From Polynucleobacter sp. 31A-FELB (lineage in GTDB: Bacteria > Pseudomonadota > Gammaproteobacteria > Burkholderiales > Burkholderiaceae): a DNA stretch of 64,000 nucleotides. The stretch is taken from contig NZ_JACVOO010000003.1 in assembly GCF_018882405.1 (NCBI RefSeq), positions 62,001 to 126,000 on the forward strand, read 5' to 3'. The notes below the pieces were generated by a model. It saw nothing but the letters and a program-made list of their open reading frames with translations, was not told the DNA's origin and did no database searches. Shown in pieces: positions 57,366-64,000 of the stretch; within the stretch, counting starts at the first letter, position 1, and each line of letters opens with the position of its first letter. Position numbers and translations under genes: made by a program.

Positions 57366-58286
57366 TTATTTCTCCCGGCCGAAAAGTCCAGCTGGACGAA
57401 TGAGCAACACGATTGCCATGATCACAAAAATAACCACGCCAGAAGCTTCTGGGTAAAAAACTTTAGTTAAGCCCTCGATCAAACCTAAGGCTAGACCGGT
57501 CAATATAGAGCCCATGATGGAGCCCATGCCGCCAATCACAACAACCGCGAAAACAACAATGATGAGATTCGACCCCATCAATGGGTTAACTTGAAAAATT
57601 GGCGCAGCTAAAACGCCAGCAAAGCCAGCAAGGCCCACACCATAGGCGTAAGCCAAGGAAATCATTAGTGGAACATTGATGCCAAATGCTTGAAGAAGTT
57701 TTGGATTTTCAGTGCCAGCGCGAAGATAGGCGCCCAACTTGGTTCGCTCAATCACATACCAAGTAGAGAAACAAACTACCAAAGAAACCACAACAACCCA
57801 CAAACGGTACTTGGGCAAAATAATGCCGATAGACTCTAAAGGTATTGCACCTTGCAATAGCTCAGGAGCTGGATAGCTCTCACCAGAGATTCCATACCAG
57901 TGACGGAACATGCCCTCAATAATGAGCGCCAAACCAAAAGTTAACAACAAGCCATAAAGGTGATCAAGGTGATAAAGGCGCCTGAGCATTGTGCGCTCAA
58001 GAATCAAACCAAAGCCCGCCATAACCAAGGGCACCAAAATTAATGCAAACCAATAGTTAATAGAGAACTCAGGAAAGCCAAACCATTGGCCGACTTGAGT
58101 AAGGCCAATCCAGGCAACAAATGCACCCATTGTGTACTGGGCGCCATGCGAAAAATTGATGATGTTGAGTAGGCCAAAAATAATGGCCAGACCCAAACTC
58201 AAAATGGCATAGAAAGAGCCATTAATAAGCCCCACCAAGAGCTGAGCAACCAGCCCTTGTGGGGTAATTCCAAGAAGTTCAAACAT
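57366..58286 (-). CDS. livH: Branched-chain amino acid ABC transporter permease LivH
   Basis: LivH pairs with LivM to form the transport path. The 306-residue product is highly hydrophobic and has GLINGSFYAILSLGLAIIFG (about residues 18-37) and the loop GINVPLMISLAYAYGVGLAG (about 202-221). It is 17 nt after the substrate-binding protein gene and abuts livM. Confidence 0.92.
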   Translation of the reverse strand: MFELLGITPQGLVAQLLVGLINGSFYAILSLGLAIIFGLLNIINFSHGAQYTMGAFVAWIGLTQVGQWFGFPEFSINYWFALILVPLVMAGFGLILERTMLRRLYHLDHLYGLLLTFGLALIIEGMFRHWYGISGESYPAPELLQGAIPLESIGIILPKYRLWVVVVSLVVCFSTWYVIERTKLGAYLRAGTENPKLLQAFGINVPLMISLAYAYGVGLAGFAGVLAAPIFQVNPLMGSNLIIVVFAVVVIGGMGSIMGSILTGLALGLIEGLTKVFYPEASGVVIFVIMAIVLLIRPAGLFGREK

Positions 58287-58303
58287 ACTTAGCTAGAAAT
58301 GAA

Positions 58304-59527
58304 TTACTTGTTAGTAACCAACTTGCATCGTGACAATGAAAGTGGTTGTGTTGCCTCAGCAGCAGGAATCACTGCCTTGACGTTGTAATAATCCCATGGG
58401 CTCTTAGAGTCGGATGGCTTCTTCACTTCAAGCAAATACATGTCGTGCTCAAACTTACCATCGGCGCGGATTTTTCCTTTGAACAATCCATCATCAATGT
58501 TGGTGGATTTCAGGGCCTTCATTACCGCCTGTGTATCGTCAGTGCCAGCTTTTTGTACTGCAGTTAAGTAAGCAAGAACAGATGAGTAAACGCCGGCCTG
58601 AACACTAGTAGGCATACGCTTGTGTTGCAAGATGAAACGCTTCGAGAATGCGCGTGTCTTATCGTCTTTATCCCAATAGAAGCCTTCGGTTAAATACATG
58701 CCTTGTGCAGCATTCAAGCCCAAAGAGTGAACGTCGGAGATAAACATAAGCAAAGGAACTACAGTTTGCTTTTTGTTGATACCAAATTCTGAAGCCTGCT
58801 TCACCGAGTTAATAGTATCTTGACCGGCGTTCGCCAATGCCACAACATCGGCACCACTAGCTTGCGCCTTTAGAAGGTATGAAGAGAAGTCGCTATTTGG
58901 GAATGGGTGCTTACTAGTACCCAACACCTTGCCGCCGTTTGCATTAACAACGTTGGTTGAATCTTTCTCCAAAGCAGCGCCGAAAGCGTAATCAGCTGTA
59001 AGGAAGTACCAGTTCTTTTTGCCCTGCTTTACAACAGCCTTAGCTGTACCGTTTGAAAGCGCATAGGTATCGTAAGTCCAATGTACGTTATTGGCGGTAC
59101 ATTTTTCATTGGTAATTGGCAAAGAGGCTGCGCCAGAAACTAATGTGATTTTATTTTTTTGTTCTGCCACTTCCATTACGGCGAGCGCAACGTTGGTAGA
59201 CACCAACTCAACAATCACATCAACGCCGTCTTTGTCGTACCACTCACGTGCTTTGTTTGCGGCAATATCTGCTTTGTTTTGATGATCGGCGCTAACCAAT
59301 TCAATCTTTTTGCCAATAACAGTGCCGTCTTTTGAAAAATCAGCGATCGCCATTTTTGCCGCAATCACTGCGCCAGGACCAGCCAAGTCTGAATAGGTTG
59401 AAGATAAGTCAGTTAACACACCAATCTTAATTACATCACCACTAACTTTAGATGTTTGTGCAAACGCTGGGTTTGAACCAAAAAAGGTTGCCGCCACCAG
59501 ACACGCGGTAATTTGCTTTAACTTCAT
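58304..59527 (-). CDS. livK: ABC transporter substrate-binding protein (Leu/Ile/Val-type)
   Basis: This is the periplasmic receptor of the importer. The 407-residue precursor has a signal peptide ending AFA (about residue 23), then IKIGVLTDLSSTYSDLAGPG (about residues 33-52) and the family's two-lobed core with GAASLPITNEKC and YFLTADYAFGAALE. The ligand cannot be named from sequence alone. The gene is third in the livGFKHM order and follows livF by 22 nt. Confidence 0.9.
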   Translation of the reverse strand: MKLKQITACLVAATFFGSNPAFAQTSKVSGDVIKIGVLTDLSSTYSDLAGPGAVIAAKMAIADFSKDGTVIGKKIELVSADHQNKADIAANKAREWYDKDGVDVIVELVSTNVALAVMEVAEQKNKITLVSGAASLPITNEKCTANNVHWTYDTYALSNGTAKAVVKQGKKNWYFLTADYAFGAALEKDSTNVVNANGGKVLGTSKHPFPNSDFSSYLLKAQASGADVVALANAGQDTINSVKQASEFGINKKQTVVPLLMFISDVHSLGLNAAQGMYLTEGFYWDKDDKTRAFSKRFILQHKRMPTSVQAGVYSSVLAYLTAVQKAGTDDTQAVMKALKSTNIDDGLFKGKIRADGKFEHDMYLLEVKKPSDSKSPWDYYNVKAVIPAAEATQPLSLSRCKLVTNK

Positions 59528-59549
59528 TTTTATCTCCTATAGATAACCA

Positions 59550-60254
59550 CTAAACACCAAGATACTCATTCAATAAGCTTGCTTTCTCAGCAAGCTCGTT
59601 TTGATTAACAACCTCGACTACATTGCCGTGCTCAACAACATAATGGCGATCGGCCAAGGGTGCAGCAAAACGGAAGTTTTGCTCCACCAACACAATCGTG
59701 AAACCCTTATTGCGCAAGCTAGTAACCACCTCGCCCAGCTTTTGAACAATCACTGGTGCCAAACCCTCAGTAATCTCATCTAACAACAATAGTTTTGCGC
59801 CTGTTCTCAGAATGCGTGCCATTGCGAGCATTTGTTGTTCACCGCCCGACAACCTTGTACCAGGACTGTTGCGTCGCTCATAAAGGTTGGGGAACATTTC
59901 ATAAATCTCGTCCAAACCCATGCCGCCAGGAGCAATCTCTGGCAACAATATTAAGTTCTCTTCGGTGCTTAGGCTGGCAAAGATGCCGCGCTCTTCTGGG
60001 CAGAAACCAACCCCCAAGCGCGCAATTCTGTAGGTTGGCATCGCAATAGTTTGAGCGCCATAAATCTCTACTGAACCAGTTCTCTTGCTGGTTAAGCCCA
60101 AAATGGTTTTTAAAATGGTGCTGCGACCAGCGCCGTTGCGACCCAAAAGAGTAACCACCTCGCCATCACGCACAGCAAAGTTCACGCCGTGAAGGATGTG
60201 GGACTCTCCATACCAAGATTCAAGGTTTTTAACCTCTAAAGCCATATTACTCAT
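59550..60254 (-). CDS. livF: Branched-chain amino acid ABC transporter ATP-binding protein LivF
   Basis: LivF is one of two ATPases of the importer. The 234-residue product has Walker A as LLGRNGAGRSTILK (about residues 36-49), the signature RLSGGEQQMLAMAR (about 134-147) and Walker B LLLLDEITEGLAP. In Walker A the usual GKS/T Lys is Arg (GAGRST), an oddity. The ATG overlaps the livG stop by 3 bases in ATGA form. Confidence 0.93.
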   Translation of the reverse strand: MSNMALEVKNLESWYGESHILHGVNFAVRDGEVVTLLGRNGAGRSTILKTILGLTSKRTGSVEIYGAQTIAMPTYRIARLGVGFCPEERGIFASLSTEENLILLPEIAPGGMGLDEIYEMFPNLYERRNSPGTRLSGGEQQMLAMARILRTGAKLLLLDEITEGLAPVIVQKLGEVVTSLRNKGFTIVLVEQNFRFAAPLADRHYVVEHGNVVEVVNQNELAEKASLLNEYLGV

Positions 60255-61042
60255 ATGCTGTCACCCCCGTGACTACCCATATAAGCCTCAACCACCAGTG
60301 GGTTATTTGAAACTTCCTGATAAGAGCCTTCAGCCAAAACCGAGCCACGCTGTAATACCGTAATGCGGTCAGCAATAGATGAAACCACCTTCATATTGTG
60401 TTCGACCATCAAAATAGTGCGCCCTTTTGCTACCCGATCAATTAACTCGGTAACACGCTCCACATCCTCGTGACCCATACCTTGTGTCGGCTCATCCAGC
60501 AGCATTAACTCAGGCTCCATGGCCATGGTGGTGGCGATTTCAAGGGCTCTTTTGCGGCCATAAGCTAGATTTAGGGTCTCTTCATGAGCAAAATCAGCCA
60601 AACCAACCTCAAGCAACAACTCTTCAGCACGCTCATTGAGCACATTGAGTGAGTCGCCAGACCTCCAAAAATGAAACTCCGTACCCAATCCTCGCTGCAG
60701 TGCAACACGAACGTTTTCTAAAACAGTTAAGTGGGGAAAAACTGCAGAGATCTGAAACGACCGAACAACGCCGCGCCGTGCAATTTGAGCGGGCTTCTCT
60801 TTGGTAATGTCAAAACCATTAAATAAGATCTGTCCGCTACTGGGCTCCAAGAACTTCGTGAGCAGATTAAAGCAGGTGGTCTTTCCCGCGCCGTTAGGCC
60901 CAATCAAAGCATGAATGGTGCCCCTAGTAACATCTAGATTGACGTCACTTACCGCAGAAAAACCTTTAAAGGTTTTTCCAAGGCCAATTGTTTTTAATAT
61001 TGTTTCTTGCAAGCTCAAATCCCCATACCCATTTTTAGGCAA
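60251..61042 (-). CDS. livG: Branched-chain amino acid ABC transporter ATP-binding protein LivG
   Basis: LivG is the other ATPase. The frame of 263 residues has Walker A IGPNGAGKTTCFNL (about residues 47-60), a Q-loop, and Walker B MLLDEPTQGM (about 180-189). The signature motif is NLAYGRKRALEIA, a diverged LSGGQ as is common in LivG. No in-frame ATG is near the conserved start; TTG codons at 61042, 61016 or 61010 are candidates and the last sits eight bases after GGGG. A promoter of uncertain strength may lie just upstream. Confidence 0.92.
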   Translation of the reverse strand: MPKNGYGDLSLQETILKTIGLGKTFKGFSAVSDVNLDVTRGTIHALIGPNGAGKTTCFNLLTKFLEPSSGQILFNGFDITKEKPAQIARRGVVRSFQISAVFPHLTVLENVRVALQRGLGTEFHFWRSGDSLNVLNERAEELLLEVGLADFAHEETLNLAYGRKRALEIATTMAMEPELMLLDEPTQGMGHEDVERVTELIDRVAKGRTILMVEHNMKVVSSIADRITVLQRGSVLAEGSYQEVSNNPLVVEAYMGSHGGDSI

Positions 61043-61069
61043 GAAATTAAGAATACCCTAAGAGAGCAT

Positions 61070-61096
61070 TTACTAATATAGCGATAACCCTAAACA
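61070..61096 (-). promoter_or_regulatory. Possible liv operon promoter
   Basis: On the minus strand TATATT lies near 61075-61080 with TTTGTG about 16 bp upstream. The -35 is poor, so this is only a candidate start for livGFKHM, based on its place in the gap after the DUF3717-like gene. Confidence 0.3.
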
Positions 61097-61113
61097 CACA
61101 AAGTGGGTGTTGT

Positions 61114-61338
61114 TTAATTTGTATGGCTATTTTTGAAAAAGTTTTGAATTGCCACTCTTGCAGCCTCATCCAAAACATCCATAGGAACTCTTTGGGCGCC
61201 CTGAACAATCATGAGGGCGTATGGTTTTGCAAGAGCCGCAGCCTCTGGACACAAGTGCAACTCCTCACCAATCGCAGGGGATTGGCTGCGCCAATAATTA
61301 ATGGCAGCCTCTAACTCTTGAATGCTAACAAACAACAT
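61114..61338 (-). CDS. Small DUF3717-like protein
   Basis: The 74-residue product starts MLFVSIQELEAAINYWRSQ and contains LCPEAAALAKPYALMIV (about residues 28-44). I recall this pattern from the DUF3717 family of Burkholderiales; no function is known. It is soluble, without signal or metal motif. It lies 8 nt after the SET-domain gene, so they are probably co-transcribed. Confidence 0.75.
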   Translation of the reverse strand: MLFVSIQELEAAINYWRSQSPAIGEELHLCPEAAALAKPYALMIVQGAQRVPMDVLDEAARVAIQNFFKNSHTN

Positions 61339-61346
61339 TTTAAGAA

Positions 61347-61841
61347 TTACTTATCATCAAGCGACAACATGGTGCCGCGACAATTTTTTGCACCGCAACG
61401 GCACTCGTAATCTTTTTTCATTTGCTTGGTAATGCGACCTTCGACATCAAGTGAGTAGTCATAAAAAAGCTCTTCACCCAACTTGAGATCGCGTTTCGCA
61501 TAAATAAATACACGTGGCTCACCGTCAAAATTATCTTCTCGGGTTTCACAACTAGGCTTGCAGGAGTGGTTAATCCAGCGCGCAGCGTTACCGCCGTACT
61601 TGGCATCAATGCAGCGCCCATCTTCTAAAGAAAAGTAGAAGGTGTGATTTGGGTCTTTAGGATCGTGTGGGTGGCGCTTCTCGGCCAACTTCCAACTAAT
61701 ACGCTCACCTTTGTACTCAATGATGGCCGCGCCTTTTTTAATAGGCTTTGCAGCAAACACCCCTTTGCCGTGAATGGGTGAAGATTTAACAATAATGCAA
61801 GACCTATCCACGTTCGGTAAAGCCAATTTCTTTTTAGCCAT
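61347..61841 (-). CDS. SET-domain protein (putative protein-lysine methyltransferase)
   Basis: SET proteins methylate lysines using SAM. The 164-residue product is almost only a SET domain: HGKGVFAAKPIKKGAAIIEY (about residues 24-43), RWINHSCKPSCET (about 87-99, the SAM-site NHSC), GEELFYDYS and a post-SET Cys cluster ECRCGAKNCRG near the C-terminus, which usually binds zinc. Bacterial targets are unknown. It lies 5 nt after gyrB. Confidence 0.9.
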   Translation of the reverse strand: MAKKKLALPNVDRSCIIVKSSPIHGKGVFAAKPIKKGAAIIEYKGERISWKLAEKRHPHDPKDPNHTFYFSLEDGRCIDAKYGGNAARWINHSCKPSCETREDNFDGEPRVFIYAKRDLKLGEELFYDYSLDVEGRITKQMKKDYECRCGAKNCRGTMLSLDDK

Positions 61842-61846
61842 TTAAA

Positions 61847-64000
<2,154 letters not shown>

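Overview
This window reads as chromosomal DNA of a betaproteobacterium in the Burkholderiales, most likely Polynucleobacter or a close relative. That is inferred from the moderate G+C content, the protein sequences (Burkholderiales-type RpsC, RpoB and AtpE) and the gene order gyrB / liv / mnmG-rsmG-parA-parB / atp / hemE / priA. No database search was possible. Almost everything is core genome; no insertion sequence, prophage, CRISPR array or defence island was seen.

Region 1 (1-29,030, all minus strand) is one long run of translation and transcription genes. In transcription order it holds tRNA-Tyr, tRNA-Gly, tRNA-Thr, tufB, tRNA-Trp, secE, nusG, rplK, rplA, rplJ, rplL, rpoB, rpoC, rpsL, rpsG, fusA, tufA, rpsJ, then the S10 genes (rplC to rpsQ) and the spc genes (rplN to secY, cut by the window start). 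Promoter-like elements stand before tRNA-Tyr, rpsL, rplC and rplN. Hairpins mark the rpoC end, the rplL-rpoB gap, the rplJ leader and the rpsQ-rplN boundary. The two tuf copies are identical over about 1.2 kb.

Region 2 (29,098-34,517, minus) is a complete rRNA operon, 16S-tRNA-Ile-tRNA-Ala-23S-5S, with promoter, boxA sites, RNase III processing stems and terminator.

Region 3 (34,771-43,260, both strands) carries housekeeping genes: a GNAT acetyltransferase, a periplasmic cytochrome c, a dolP-like BON lipoprotein, diaA, rsmI, a 74-residue membrane protein resembling a haem-less cytochrome anchor, tRNA-Arg(CCG), a fatty acid desaturase, a tiny double-CxxC protein, a metallo-beta-lactamase-fold hydrolase, gcvH and priA.

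Region 4 (43,260-64,000, minus) looks origin-proximal. It holds an AT-rich gap with DnaA-box-like sequences, hemE, the full atpIBEFHAGDC operon, parB, parA, rsmG, mnmG, two parS-like sites, a branched-chain amino acid-type ABC transporter (livGFKHM order), a DUF3717-like protein, a bacterial SET-domain protein and the 3' two-thirds of gyrB. The parS sites and gyrB suggest that the dnaA-dnaN end lies just past base 64,000.

I found no clearly new multi-gene system. The best leads are regulatory or structural: the DnaA-box-bearing priA-hemE gap, a parS site over the likely mnmG promoter, a terminator-like hairpin against the rplJ ribosome-binding site, and a probably leaderless acetyltransferase gene facing the rRNA promoter.
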